Shown piece after piece: positions 38,801 to 51,356 of a DNA stretch of 64,000 nucleotides. How positions within the stretch are numbered: position 1 is the first letter of the stretch; each line of letters opens with the position of its first letter. Origin of the DNA: Citrus sinensis (Eukaryota; Streptophyta; Magnoliopsida; Sapindales; Rutaceae); contig NC_068558.1 of NCBI RefSeq assembly GCF_022201045.2, forward strand, positions 44,977,001-45,041,000. Direction: 5' to 3'. The position numbers and the translations under genes were made by a program. Below the pieces are notes generated by a model, which saw only the letters and a program-made list of their open reading frames with translations, made no database searches and was not told the DNA's origin.

Positions 38801-40188
38801 AATTTACTTTTGGTTCATAATATTTTATTTCACTTCGAAGTGTAACAGAAAACACACAGCGTAGATGGATAAATTTGACATTCTCATATACAAATTAATA
38901 TTCCCAGACCTCTACATAAAAAAATAAAAAAATAGTTAATTTTATTTGTTAAAATGTCATATTTATGTTTCAACTATACACATATATACTTCTTCTTCTT
39001 TTTTTTTTTTTAATTGGTACTTAAACATCATGGATGGAATGTGGCTATTAAAAATTAGGAAGGACCAAAATATGTCATTCTCCCATAAATTTAATATGTA
39101 AAGTGTATGGATAAGTTGAAAATATGTATTAAATATTACATTTTGACTTTTCACCATTAGATTGCATGAGATAAGAATTTATATATTAAAATAACCTTAC
39201 CCGTGGATGATACCTTTAAATTATCACCATGATAATTAAATAAACTCAAAGTGCTCGAGCATCCACCTACAATTGATCAAGTGGCAATAAGTATCACAAA
39301 AAGAATTAATAAATATACTATCTTGAAGAAGATGCATTCCAAAAGCTGGAAAACGTTAGCTAGGGCGTTACCAGGTTTGGTTAAAATAATAATAACAATA
39401 ACTAGACAAAGCGAAAGAATACACAATGAGAGAGCAGTAATTTTATTCCTTAAAACCAAAGATATTTTAGCATTTTTTTTTCCCAAAATCTACTGCTCAA
39501 AGCTGAAAGCTTAAGATTCAAAATATTGTTCAGATCAGCTAAGATGCCCACTAGAGCAGAAGATGGAGAGAATAAGAATCTTTGCAAAGAAAGAAGGTGG
39601 CCTCTCAAAAAAGAGAAACTAGAATGTAACTTTCTCAAGGACGACCCTCAAAATTATTAACTACCTGGTTGAGATGTGCAGTCAGCCCTTTGCTAACTCC
39701 AAAACTAAATGGGTAATTAAATGTATAAAGCATAAAAATATTTTTTATTGTTTCTTCCTTTGCTTTTGTTCTTCTGCCCAACGACCATTTTCAGCAAAGT
39801 ATTCATTTATTTTGAAAGCATGGACCACAAACCCGTTGTGTAAACAGTGATTTCACGCGAGGAAGTACGTTATTACATTATTTAGATGCAAAAGATTGGC
39901 TATTTAAGCATTAATATATCAAAGATACGTTATTAATATTATTAAATTGGGGTGGGATATATTCCAGGAAGATGTAATTTTTTGTTTAATCAGTTGGAGA
40001 AATTTCAGAATATGCACAAACTAAGCTGTATGTATAGACATATATTAATATATATAGTAGTTTTCTAACTAGGGATAAGCTAAAAAAATAAAATAAACAC
40101 AAACTCCAATGCACTAAATTTTGTCATGTAGTGCATTGAAATTTAATTTTTTTTTTTAGCTGATCCTGATTGAAAAAACCACTCTATT

Positions 40189-40234
<46 letters not shown>

Positions 40235-42340
40235 TGTATGTATAAAGGTGATTGGTGAGTATTTAGACACTTGGTAGAATCTTATAACTCCCTATAAATA
40301 ATTTTAAAGTTGCGGATTAAACAAATAGAACCACATGACACTATTGCTCATTATAAGGTGAGTATTGTTGCTTACTAAATCATCAATGATTTTATTATAT
40401 ATATATATATATATATACATAGCTGTTAATGGTTGATTCTCACACTTCTGGATTCTTTTCACTTTCTATTGGCTATCCATGTAATATTTCATCATTCATT
40501 CTATGCATGATTGATGAGATGTGAAAATTGAAAGTGTTCGCTAGAAAATTTTGAAAGATGGTCTAATTTCTTATCACCATAACCCCTCTTATTTATAAAA
40601 ATCTCAACTTATCCCTTTTTTTTGAGAAGACAACAAAGTTCATCAATCCAACCTCATTTTTTCCTTATTTTTTGAACACAAATAAGGCAACTTGACGTTT
40701 TTACAAGTGAAGAAGACAATTTAAAGACAACCAATTAATGAGAGGGTAATTTAAAATTTACATTTCTAAGATAGAGCCAACAAAGAAAAAGAAATACCAA
40801 AGCATGCACCATAATTTAGAAGTGAGTTCAGTTACATTTTATTGAAAAGGAGTATGTAAATTGCCTAATCTTAGTATATAATGTATATTAATGCAGATTC
40901 ACGGCTTTGATAATACCAATCGAGGCAAGCAATTATCCAGTTCTTCGTCCATGGCTAATTAATCATTCATCTATTGAAATTGAGGAACAGGTTTCAAATT
41001 AAAGAATAGTGAATATGTGAGTTGTGAAGTAGGATCTCAAAGTTTCAAATCACAATTTCAATTGAACGTCTCTTGTCATTTTGCTGCACATCAGGTCTTC
41101 CCATTTATTGGTTGCTAATCAAATCATAAATTAGATTATGCTCAAGATTAAACTATTAATATGCTTTATTAATAAGATTTTCTTGCTCCGATTTTATTGA
41201 GAGTAAGTGTGTGTGTATTTATATATGAATATAAGTACTAAAGATTCAATTTCTGGCTAAAAGAAACCTAATGTACATAAAAAAAATTACAAGCGAATCA
41301 ATTTCTATGATCATTTTAAGAAATGGTCCATAATATTAGAAAGAACGAATCAAAATTTACGATAAATGTGACAGCAAATTATTCTTCGACATTTTTGCAT
41401 TTCTTTCTGTTTCTTTCTCTCGAATCTTCAAACTCGCGAGATCATGATGTTTAATTTGAAATATGAAAGCATATAATCATAGCTAGTATACGTCATCAAG
41501 TATATTTTAATTAAAAAAAATTCAAACTTAGAGTGGAAGCTTTAATACTAAACCGTCTAATTAATTCATAAAATAATTCGTTTGTGTATAGGCGAGTGTT
41601 TGGAGATAGTTAAACAATGTCATAACTTGTGAGGATTTCGCATCCACTGAAAAGTTTACTTGATTTACGGTGAATAAATTTACTGTTATTCGACACGTGT
41701 CAACCTCACTTAACCCTCTTTTTATGTAGATCTCGATGCCATATTATTTAGCAGCCTAGCTAGATTTACAAGATCCGACCATGAGCTTAGTTACTGATTT
41801 AGAAACCATGCACAGTGATTTCGCCATTTTGTAGAGTGACATATTCTCACGTAAAAACCTGAGTAGTAGGTCATCCAACATTAAGGTTTTTAATTTATAA
41901 CTAAATGGCTTCTTTTTAGGTCATAGTTTGGTTGTATCTACACTACAAAGCATAACACGTGCATATATCTAGTCCACAAATTCAAATTAACAACAATTTT
42001 AAACATAATTTAGTGCAAAGTAATTGACAGCATCATGGGTTCGAGGACAAAATGGGGGGACCATTATTCCTATAATTGATAAGTATTGAGTCTTTTTCTT
42101 GAAGCCCTCGTTTTAGGGTTTCATAAGTAGCCACCCACAATAGCTATAAACAGCCAGTTACATGGATTAATAAAAAATAAACCTAACTGTTACTAACAAT
42201 GGAAATTGCCTGCCACTGTGTCCCCCAATGACACTGACCAAAGTCTATGTCGCGATGTGCCACGTCATCCAGTCGAAACCTTTACCATCTTCATCTACAT
42301 ATTACCAGCATATGCTTAATACTGTATTATGATGTATGTA
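35801..42340. other. Intergenic region between SANT gene and NF-YB gene
   Basis: Six and a half kilobases without a supported gene. It contains simple repeats: (AC)n at about 36294-36309, and (TA)n then (TATG)n at 40189-40244. The GC-richer stretch 36500-36860 has promoter-like words (two GTGGGACCCA/ATGGGACCCA repeats) but no linked gene. The open frames are short and unsupported. Confidence 0.5.
40189..40244. repeat. Compound (TA)n(TATG)n microsatellite
   Basis: About 9 TA units pass directly into about 9 TATG units. Confidence 0.9.
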
Positions 42341-42348
42341 TTAATCTT

Positions 42349-42356
42349 CTATAAAT
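42349..42356 (+). promoter_or_regulatory. TATA box of the NF-YB gene
   Basis: CTATAAAT ~90 bp upstream of the ATG, implying a leader of about 60 bases. A second TATAAA at 42401 is too close to the ATG to be preferred. A CACGTCA bZIP-type element is at about 42261-42267. Confidence 0.5.
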
Positions 42357-42442
42357 CAGCTCAGAAGCAGGAAGAAGCTACGTGTCTTTGTGTGAGAGGA
42401 TATAAAGCAAATTAAGTTTCTCTTTAATTATAGAGAGCAAAA

Positions 42443-42865
42443 ATGGTTGATAGCGCAGGGCATAACTTAGAAAGCTACGATAATAGCTACAACTTTACGG
42501 TGGGTGCGAGTAGTGGTACTGATCAAGATGGGGTGATTAAGGAGCAAGATCGGTTGCTTCCGATAGCTAATGTGGGGAGAATTATGAAGCAGATTCTTCC
42601 TCCGAATGCGAAGATTTCGAAAGAAGCAAAAGAAACCATGCAAGAATGTGTATCTGAGTTCATTAGCTTTGTTACTGGAGAGGCATCGGATAAGTGTCAC
42701 AAGGAGAAGCGCAAGACGGTTAATGGGGATGACATTTGCTGGGCTCTTGCAACTCTAGGATTTGATAATTATGCTGATCAATTGAAGAGGTATTTGCATA
42801 GATACAGGGAGTTGGAAGGAGAGAGAGCTAATCAAAATAAGGCTGGAAATAATAATAATGGTTAA
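42443..42865 (+). CDS. NF-YB histone-fold subunit of the CCAAT-binding factor (NF-YB5-like)
   Basis: B subunit of the heterotrimeric NF-Y transcription factor; pairs with NF-YC through a histone fold and then with NF-YA to bind CCAAT. Single exon, 140 residues. The core begins at about residue 33 ([20 protein letters not shown]) and runs through [20 protein letters not shown], then [20 protein letters not shown], to [11 protein letters not shown] at about 125. The DNA/NF-YA contact motifs NVGRIMK and [10 protein letters not shown] are intact. It is a non-LEC1 type: the core has none of the LEC1-specific residue pattern I recall and fits NF-YB5 best. After the TAA, the frame stays open for 34 codons to TGA at 42968, suggesting a shortened C-terminus. 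Confidence 0.92.
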   Translation: MVDSAGHNLESYDNSYNFTVGASSGTDQDGVIKEQDRLLPIANVGRIMKQILPPNAKISKEAKETMQECVSEFISFVTGEASDKCHKEKRKTVNGDDICWALATLGFDNYADQLKRYLHRYRELEGERANQNKAGNNNNG

Positions 42866-45800
42866 GGAAAAGATAGCGAACCAGCTGCACAAAGGAAACA
42901 TAATACGCTTTCATCTATGCCTTTGAAGTTCAATGCGACTGACACTAGCAATGGCTCCAGGCGATTCTGAAAGAATATGAATGGTGGTAATGTTTTAATT
43001 TGTTGTCCTAAATCAAGATATATTGCTTATATTGTATACGGTTGATTTTGATGCCATTTATAATTACATGTATTAATTGTTGCTTTAGAAGAAAGACGAC
43101 TGAAGGTTGTATCTTGGTTTGTGATTGGGAATTAATGATGTATGAATATCTAGGGTTTGGTTTTCAATCTACTAATTAGATGTTTATAATATTTATATCT
43201 TGGTTTATATGATTAGTCTGAAATCTGGACTGATGTAGATTTTTTTCCCCAATAAGTGGGTAAATTTGCTTGAAGTAATATCGTTCAACACCGGCAACAA
43301 AAAAAGGGCAAAGGCCTTTTCCACCTGAAGAGCAATTGGAATATCAAATTAAGTTATATCTGTATATGTGAAGAACCACGCAAGATGTGGTTAATTTTCT
43401 TGAAATCTTTGCTAATTAGTGTCTTTATTCTTCCATTATACTCTCTTTTCAATTATGCGGTTTATGCATATTCTAAGTCACATCCTCCCATATACCCTAG
43501 ATCAAACGTGATCAAACTCATTCATACAGTACAGAAGATGCTTAGGGTTTCAGCAGTAACCCAGATATGTAGAGCACGCCAATTCTTTTGGTTGATTCTG
43601 CAGTACCCATACATAGGCACGAATCATTTTTGTCTTGTTTTCTCTGAATTGGGAACAACACACAGCTCCAGAAGAAACTAAAGCTGTATGTAATTGAATT
43701 TTATTGACTAGATGCATTTTTCATCTATACAAGTATATGTTCTTATGTATGCGTCGAGATCACTACGCTTTGCTAAATAGACTCCCATCATTGGTACATA
43801 TGGTCCTGGTAAATCCTAGCTAGTTTACCAAAGGTTACTTTTGTCTTCGGCAAATTAAGCTTCCTGTTTACAGCAGGGACCACAATTTAGTGATTCTACA
43901 TTTCAAGATTTGTCGTAGAAAACCCCATCAAATCTCGATCATGCTGCCGTTAGTTTACTTTAATTTATGTTTAAATGGATTTTGGATCATCTCCCAACAA
44001 GTGAGGATCACTAAAATGTCTAGGTCTTTGAAAGTTCTGTGTAGCTTCTCAACACAAGAGACAAAGAAGAGTAATGGCCATGAGGATAAATATTATATGC
44101 AACGTTATTTAATTAATTGAAAGTGCACAAGCCAAGTAGTCTAATACTCATACCCAAAGACTACTAGCTCACGAATGAAAATTGTCTAAAATTTATATAT
44201 TTAGTTAAGGAATATTAATTCTCAACTGATAAAGGGATTATTCATCTCACATCTCAGTAACCTCAAACTTGTATAATCGGCCCAAGAATATCAATTCTCA
44301 ACTGATGTATAATTTTTTCCTTAACACCTCAGTCGAGTTTGTACTATTCTTTTTGGATGGTCCTTACCATATGGTGAGGTAGTTTGAGCCAATTAATGAA
44401 TGTGTTGGCTTTGGAACAATGTATATATTGAAGCTTATAGGGTTAAGTCATACTCAAAAGTTTGCTCAACTGCTTCAATCTTATACATTTAGGCTAAGAA
44501 TGATTCTCAGCGTATTAAGATATCTCCTCGAAAAGAAAAAAAAGCGTATGATTTTCCATTTAAGTCATTAGCTGAGTAGTAAATACTTTTTTTAGAGATT
44601 GAATTCGAGTCCCCATGTGAAACTTATTCTCCTATTTGAATATATATTTTATAAGTTAAATTTAAAGAATATTGCAAATATTAGATGAAAATGTTTTAGC
44701 AGATGGATGCCTCTAGTACTATATATATATATATATATATATTCGCCTATACTCATGAATATGTAAAGAATTGTGTGAATTTAGACTCTTAGTATAGATC
44801 CTCGAGTGTGCTCTAATTGTATGAATTTAAACTCTAAATAAACCCCTGATTGTAATATCAATTGCAGAAAATTTAGTGCAAAAGACAAAAAAACTTATTG
44901 TGTTGTAATAAATTTTTTTGGTCTTATAGTTAATTTTCTTTTATCTTCTAATTATAGTGTATTATTTTTTGCGGTACACAATCATAAGGGGTGGATCCTC
45001 ATACAACAAAAAAAGTTCCTTTATTTTCATATTAATTTTCTAAAAAAAATTGTTTGACTGGAGATAAGTTTGTTAAAAAAGTTTTGATATTATGTCAATT
45101 TCATAAATTATTAGTTTTTATTATAATTTAGCCCCAATAATCTAAGGTGGTATTTATTTATCTAAAATCTGAATGGGTCTGAAATCTGAATGTTACTAAA
45201 ATATAAATGAGTCTAAATGCATAAGCAAGAATAATGTGTTCTCTTTTATTTTTTGACATTTGAGTACAAGTGGTAAGTTATTTATTTTTATAAACTCAAA
45301 ATATATCAAAATTTAATATTTCTATACTTATGATCTTGAAAGTGTTTGAAGTTTAATAATTTTAAATAGGTATATATTTACACTGTTATCTAGTATGATA
45401 GTTTTTATGCCTTATAAATATCTATCTAGTTTGATAGTGTTTATACCTTATAAATATTTATAAGGTAAGCATTCGATATATAATTTATCAAATATAATTT
45501 TGATAACAAAATATTTATACATAAAAAAGTTGTTATCTAATAATATAAGAATTTATTTAAAATTCAAATTGAATGTATGTTAAGCACTTAATACCAAGTA
45601 AAATATGAGATTAAGGAAAATTATAATATGACATTTAGTAGTTATTAGGTAGGAAATATATACATCTAATCCGGGCACTTGGGACAAAAAAAATAATTTT
45701 CTATTAAAATATTTTATTAGTCAAATAAAAGTCAGGAAAATTTTTTTCATTAAGATAAAAATATCTCATCAATAAGACTTCAGATATAAAAATAAATAAG

Positions 45801-46478
45801 TCCAAATATGAACACATCTTAAACTAAATTAAGACTTCAAAAATAAAACAAAAAACTCTCTAAGCTTCTATATCCACTCCTGCATATAATGTTGTATCGA
45901 TAATTACTTAGTGAATTTTTCTTGATAATTTCAATAGAAAGATAGTGTGTAAAAACCTAGATATTCCATAAAATTTGAATTGTCCTTAATTTGCTGTAAT
46001 TTCTGTGGGCCAAAGAGATGAGAGTAAAGATTCAAACTGCTCGCGCCGGGGATTTCCATTAACTGTAAGGGTACGTGTTGTCAATTCAAGAATCAAGACC
46101 GTATGAATGCTGTCAGTCTTGAAAGAAGTAATCGACTTTTAATAAGATTAATAAGATCGATTGCCAGAATGAAGAAGTCATAATTATTGTATTAATTAAC
46201 AAGAGAAACACTCATGGCTTGGCTCCAGGCAGCGAACCGAACCGTACGGTCATGCGACAAAGAGCATGTGTTGGTCATGAGTTATCCATGTGACACCTAG
46301 CAACCCCCTCGTGGTGCAACGTGTACAAATGCAATTGTGCATTTTGGAGTCGGTGAATTGTACGTTTTCTTGCTTTAGGAAAATTATATCTTTTTTAAGT
46401 TGCTGGCCACGTTGGTTCACCGCTTCCACCCAAAGAAGCAAGTGCTCTTTGAAGACAGTGAATTGTACATTTTGTTTA
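42866..46478. other. Intergenic region downstream of NF-YB
   Basis: NF-YB 3'UTR, then AT-rich sequence. A 98-codon plus frame at 43385 starts with a hydrophobic stretch but has no family match, no intron partners and odd composition; not called. A possible degenerate hAT-like element spans about 45130-45830. Confidence 0.5.
45135..45829. mobile_element. Possible degenerate hAT-like MITE
   Basis: The left end TAAGGTGGTATTTATTTATC resembles the reverse complement of the right end (TTAAGATGTGTTCATATTTGG). The left end carries two GAATGxGTCTGAAATCTGAATG-like repeats. No target duplication found. Confidence 0.35.
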
Positions 46479-47367
46479 GGGAAAAAGCTCTTCTTATGAT
46501 TTTATGTAATAGCTCATTTCATCATTATTTTTTAAATAATCGCTCAAAACATCTTTTCGTTAACTCACCGTTAGTTTAATATCGTTTATTAGTAATTCAT
46601 TAAGGGTAAAAAAAGATTTTCCATCAAAGGAAAAATTTTAAAAATAAATAAAAGTTGACATATAACTAAAAATGATTTCATCTAATCCTACTAAATAGAA
46701 AATAACGAAAAAAAATGAAAAACTTCTATTTTAAGCAATTTTTATTTCACTTCTTTCTATTTTGGCGACATGAAAGCCCTATAAACCCTAAATCTAAGTA
46801 CAAAAAATATCACAATTTTTTTATTCATATAAGTATACTTTCTAATTGCACTGTAAAATAACTTGAATTGAGTTAAAAATAAAAAAAAGATATTCAGCAC
46901 ATGCAAGCACATAAAAATTGGTGGTATTTTTGAGTTTTTTTTCTAATGATTTAAAGATATTGTGTTAATTACAGTTTGTTCCGTATGACAATTATTCAAT
47001 GACTATATCAAACTATATCATCGTTGGTTTCATTTAAGAAAAAGTTAATGAATTTTACATACTTTATAGTGTTATTTAATTGTGTAAAAAATTATTTTAA
47101 TATAATTTGTATCACTTTAATAAAAAATCCTATTTTGCCCTTAATGAATTACTAGTTAATGGTTTTACACTAACGGTGAGTTAACATAAGGATATTTTAG
47201 ATTATTATTTGAAAAGTAAGGATGAAATGAGCTATTACATTAAACTCTGGGGATGAAAATGACTTTTTTCCTTTTGTTTATTGGTTTAATTTCACCATCA
47301 TCATTTCGTCGACATTCATTCACCGCTTCCTCTCAAAGAAGCAAGTGCTCTTTGAAGGGCAATTGTT
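46414..47367. repeat. ~50-bp direct repeat on both sides of the Mutator-like element
   Basis: 46414-46465 and 47318-47367 share TTCACCGCTTCC and AAAGAAGCAAGTGCTCTTTG in the same orientation. The element at 46479-47271 lies between them, but the repeats are outside its target duplication. Confidence 0.75.
46479..47271. mobile_element. Mutator-like non-autonomous element, ~150-bp TIRs and 9-bp target duplication
   Basis: The ends are long inverted repeats sharing TGTAATAGCTCATTTCATC, GTTAACTCACCGTTAGT and AGTAATTCATTAAGGG in opposite orientation. A 9-bp direct repeat TTTTGTTTA lies at 46470-46478 and 47272-47280. 793 bp, AT-rich, no coding capacity. Nine-base duplication plus long TIRs fits Mutator-like elements. 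Confidence 0.8.
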
Positions 47368-47599
47368 AGTTTTCGTACTTAAATTAATACGTATGACTTT
47401 TATTATTTTCGTAATACTTAAAAATCTTTTTGGTACCAAACATTTAAAAAAGATTTGATATATCTCAAATTTAAATAATAATAATAAATATATTTGATAA
47501 AAATAAAGTTTTCAGTAAATATATTATATATTTAATATTTTTTTTCGAGGGTATTTTTTTGAAATTAAAAAAGAGTAATGATATATCTCAAATTTTTTA

Positions 47600-48173
47600 G
47601 GGGTTGAGCTGTTTGAACCGACCAATTTTCTCTCTAAAGTCTAAACTCTCTATTAAAATTAAAATTTTTATTTTCAAAATAATTTTAGAAAAATTACTTA
47701 ATTAACCATACTTCTCCTTTTTTCCCAGCGCCTCACTTTCACTATAGATAATTCAAAATTTTGCTTTCAATTTCAAACAAAAATTGATGCTTGGTTTTTA
47801 AATTCACAAAATGAGTTTCACAATGGCTATTGCAAATTGGAAATACACACACACACTCCAGCCATGAAAATCATAAGTCTCTTTGAGCTCACATTTATAC
47901 TTGAGACAATAATTTTAAGATGAATAAGAGGAAAAGAATAGTAATAGGAAGTAAAGAAGTAGAATTTGCTCTAAAAGAGTCAATGGCCAAAATAATGAAA
48001 CTTCAGGATGCGTAATGTGATAATATAGAGATTAGAAAATACAAATATTAAAGTAGAAAGAAAAAGTGAGTGAAGGATAATCTTAAAATTTTGAAAATTT
48101 TAATTTTAATAATTATATATATATATAGTTTAGATTGGTAAAGAGAGAAATTTGGTGAATTCAAATAGACCCC
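47600..48173. mobile_element. MITE-like element with GGGG...CCCC ends
   Basis: The left end GGGGTTGAGCTGTTTGAACC then CCAATTTTCTCTCTAA matches, reversed and complemented, the right end (GGGGTCTATTTGAATTCACC then AAATTTCTCTCTTTACC, read inward). Both continue into ATTAAAATTAAAATTTT. 574 bp, no coding capacity. No sure target duplication. Confidence 0.65.
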
Positions 48174-49021
48174 GTATTTGAGTAGTAATATTAGACCTAG
48201 TAAATTTATCTCACCAACTCCCACTACTCAGTTAAACTCATTCATTTACAAAATTACCCATATTAAACATAAATATTTTTTTCTTGTCCCTCCCAAGCTC
48301 TCTTTCCGGCCGTCAGTTTATGCACTCTCCTTTCATTGTTGGGAGGCAGCACATGTTGGATCCATTGACCACATTAAAGGCACGAGTGAACAATTGCTGG
48401 CATTCCTAGTGCTCTCACCATTTCTGGTGAGGTAGATACCAAGGCCATAGAGAAGAGAGTATCAAGTTTGGACCGGCATTGGCTCTAAAGCTACGGTTGA
48501 GAGCTCAATGTGGTGGAGACTTGAATTGGAAGCTGTTAGCAAGATAGTTGTGTTCAAACCGAGGTCGCAATGTGTTTCGTTATATCTTAGCGATTTTGGA
48601 TTGTAAAAATAAAATTGAAATGATCATAAACCTGTATCATAACTATTGAGAGTTTTTATAATTTCCAGCTATCCTTTTAACCGAGCTTTAATACCTGCTA
48701 TGCTGAGAGATTTATCTTGGGGATTCTGTTTCAATCATCATGCGATGGCTGTTTTTAGCAGTCGTGTGCTGCAAGGTGATGTATTGGTGGTGGGGGTGCT
48801 GGTGATGCTTGAGAGAAAGAGAGCAAATGTGAGAGAGAAAGGAAAACAAAATAGTCTTTTTTTTAATAAGGATAATTGTCTAAATAATTGAATTATTTAA
48901 AAAATAGTAATTGATAAATTAAGGAAGTTAAATATCATTACTCAAAATTTTTATTTCAAATAATATAATATATGATATGTTTCATTTATTAAATGATTGA
49001 TAATTTTTAATGAGATAAAAG
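48174..49021. other. Intergenic stretch, possible eroded coding remnant
   Basis: A locally GC-richer stretch (about 48280-48600) with no frame longer than ~85 codons and no recognisable protein. It may be a remnant of captured or decayed coding sequence; nothing supports a live gene. Confidence 0.3.
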
Positions 49022-50306
49022 TAGGCTGGGCACTATTTGGTTCGGTTCGGTTTTTTATCTAAACCGAACCGAACCAAAACCAATCGGTTCTAATGAGTTG
49101 AAACCGAAAATAAACCGAAATTTAAAGGTTCTAAATTTCGGTTTGGTTCGGGCCGCTTTGGTTCTATTCGGTTTCAATTTTAAGTTTCTCCCTTGATTGA
49201 ACTGCACAATTAAGACCAATATTTTATATAACATGATAAAATTTAGCAAAATAAAAACTCATAAGTCAAAGAAAAACATGATTCAGAAATAGAAATTGAC
49301 GATAACAAAAAAATCGTAATAAATTTTTCATTTCTAACATAATAATAATACACCAAAAATCTCAAATGAAACCATTTGTAATAACCAACAAGGCCTTCAA
49401 AATCAACATTTATTCAATGACCAAGCATGGCCATGTCACCAAAATTTGGCAAGTCAGCAATTGCAACAAAGACCCAAAAAAAAATTTTATAATTTCTCAA
49501 AATTAATTTTACTGTGATCACAATGGAGAAGAGCATATCACTCCCCAAGTAATCATCATCATTTTCCAACGAGTTCTATTTCAACAACCAATCAAATTTA
49601 TACACTTTCAATGGTCCAAACAGCAAAAGGAACGGATTTGCAACACCAAATCCAAAAAAATAAACAAATACAAAAAAAAGCAAAAAGAAAAAAAATCAAA
49701 TTTTAATATTGTTATTTCACTTAAACAAAGAAATGGATCTATAATAGAAATAAAATAAAAAAACAAAAGCGAGAGAAATAAGAAGAAAATAAGAATTCTT
49801 GTGGGATTGTCGAGGGCTTGTGACGAAGGAGGGTAAATGATGGATCTTGCGGGGGCTATGACGAACTATCGGTGGCTGATGAGCAGTTGTGCTAAGGGTT
49901 GACAGTGGCTGTGGTGAGAGAGAGAAGCGGCTGCCAGCTGTGTGTATGGTGTGAGAGAATGTGGCTGCCAATTGTGTGTGTGTTCAGAGAAACGAGCGGC
50001 TACCGGTGGTGGAAATGGATTGTGCTGCCAATGAGAGTGTGAAAGAGTGAGGGTGTGAGTGTGTGCTGCCGGCGGTGAGAAAAGATGAGTGAGTGTGTAA
50101 TTGATTTTAGGTTTAGGTTTTGTTTAGCTATTTATGTGTGTATAAATTTTTTTTTTTAATTTTAATTGAAAGAACCGATCGGTTTGTCGGTTCAGTTCGG
50201 TTTTGATCCATTTGGTTTTTGCTAGTAAAACCAAACCGAACCGAACTGAAATTTTTCAGTTTGGTTCGATTCGATTCGAAAAAACCGAACCGAATGCCCA
50301 CCCCTA
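49022..50306. mobile_element. hAT-like non-autonomous element (1,285 bp), GGTTCGGTT-rich ends
   Basis: Ends TAGGCTGGGCACTATTTGG on the left and, read inward, TAGGGGTGGGCATTCGG on the right, each followed by repeated GGTTCGGTT/AACCGAACC. An 8-bp duplication GATAAAAG/GATAAAAA (7 of 8) flanks it at 49014-49021 and 50307-50314. The interior includes a GC-richer stretch (49800-50080) but no transposase. The terminal motif is one I know from plant hAT derivatives. Confidence 0.75.
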
Positions 50307-50314
50307 GATAAAAA

Positions 50315-51356
50315 TAATTTAATTGTGTTATCATAATCTAATTTATGAATATCACATCATTTAGAATAAAAGTTAAAAATTCTTCAAGAGTATAATTAAA
50401 ATTTTAAACGATTACTTCAAAAATGCTGCATTAGAAAAGCATTTATCTAGGTACTACTTCAAAAGCACCTCAACACTCTACGGCTAATTAATCAATTTTG
50501 AAAATTACTTAAATTCAGGGAAAAATAAATAAATAAAATTTTTATGTACTTTTGAAGTTTAAAATGCTGCCTTTTTTTTTTCTCTGTACTTTTACAATCA
50601 AAGTGTGCCAATTTTCACAGTAGGGTCCAGGGATATGTGTAAGTGAAGTGAATGAGTAGTGCCATAATTTTCTTACATTGACAGGAATTAATGATAGTGA
50701 TATGATCCAGTATCCACAGAGATTTTTATTTATTTTTCAATCATTTAGCAATTTCATAAAGCATCCTTAATTGATAATAAAGATCAATTTGAGAATAAAG
50801 TGGGCGAAAATAAAATATATGTTTTATTTCATCTGCATTATTTTTTGTTTAGGTTTAGATTATGATCCCAACTATTTGCAGAGTTCGTCCGACTATCCCT
50901 TAATTTAGTCATTAATAATCCCTCTTTGGGATTATTATGACCTAATTAACATCTTAGAAATGGACGATTTAAGGAAAATGAAGCTATTAATTATAAATGA
51001 AAAATCAAATTCAACGAAAATTTATGCTAAGTCAACATGTGCATAATTTTAGAATTTTACTTGCACAATAGATAACATAACTGAAAAATAAATATTATAT
51101 GATACACCGAAGGAATTAGCCATCTCTTATGATATGATATGATATGATATATTGTAGCTGGTTCTAATTTATTCCTTAATTACTACTTGGATTTTTTTTT
51201 TTTCCTTGAGGGCTGAATTTTACTGCCTTCACTGCTATACATCTTTAGCTCTTCAGGGCAAAAAGCATCATTTTAACTTCGAAATAAAGCACTCAATCTA
51301 AATATCCAGGCCATCTTACTTGTTTAGTATCTCCTGATGATAATTAATCAAAGTAA
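50315..51356. other. Spacer and HAK 3' flank
   Basis: AT-rich, no gene seen. A (ATATG)n run is at about 51129-51151. The right end is probably 3'UTR of the transporter gene. Confidence 0.5.

Noticed and set aside
43385-43681. 98-codon plus frame with a hydrophobic start
   Set aside because: No recognised family, no promoter or splice context, and composition like the surrounding spacer.
49717-49971. 84-codon minus frame
   Set aside because: Lies wholly within a hAT-like element and ends in a low-complexity hydrophobic run.
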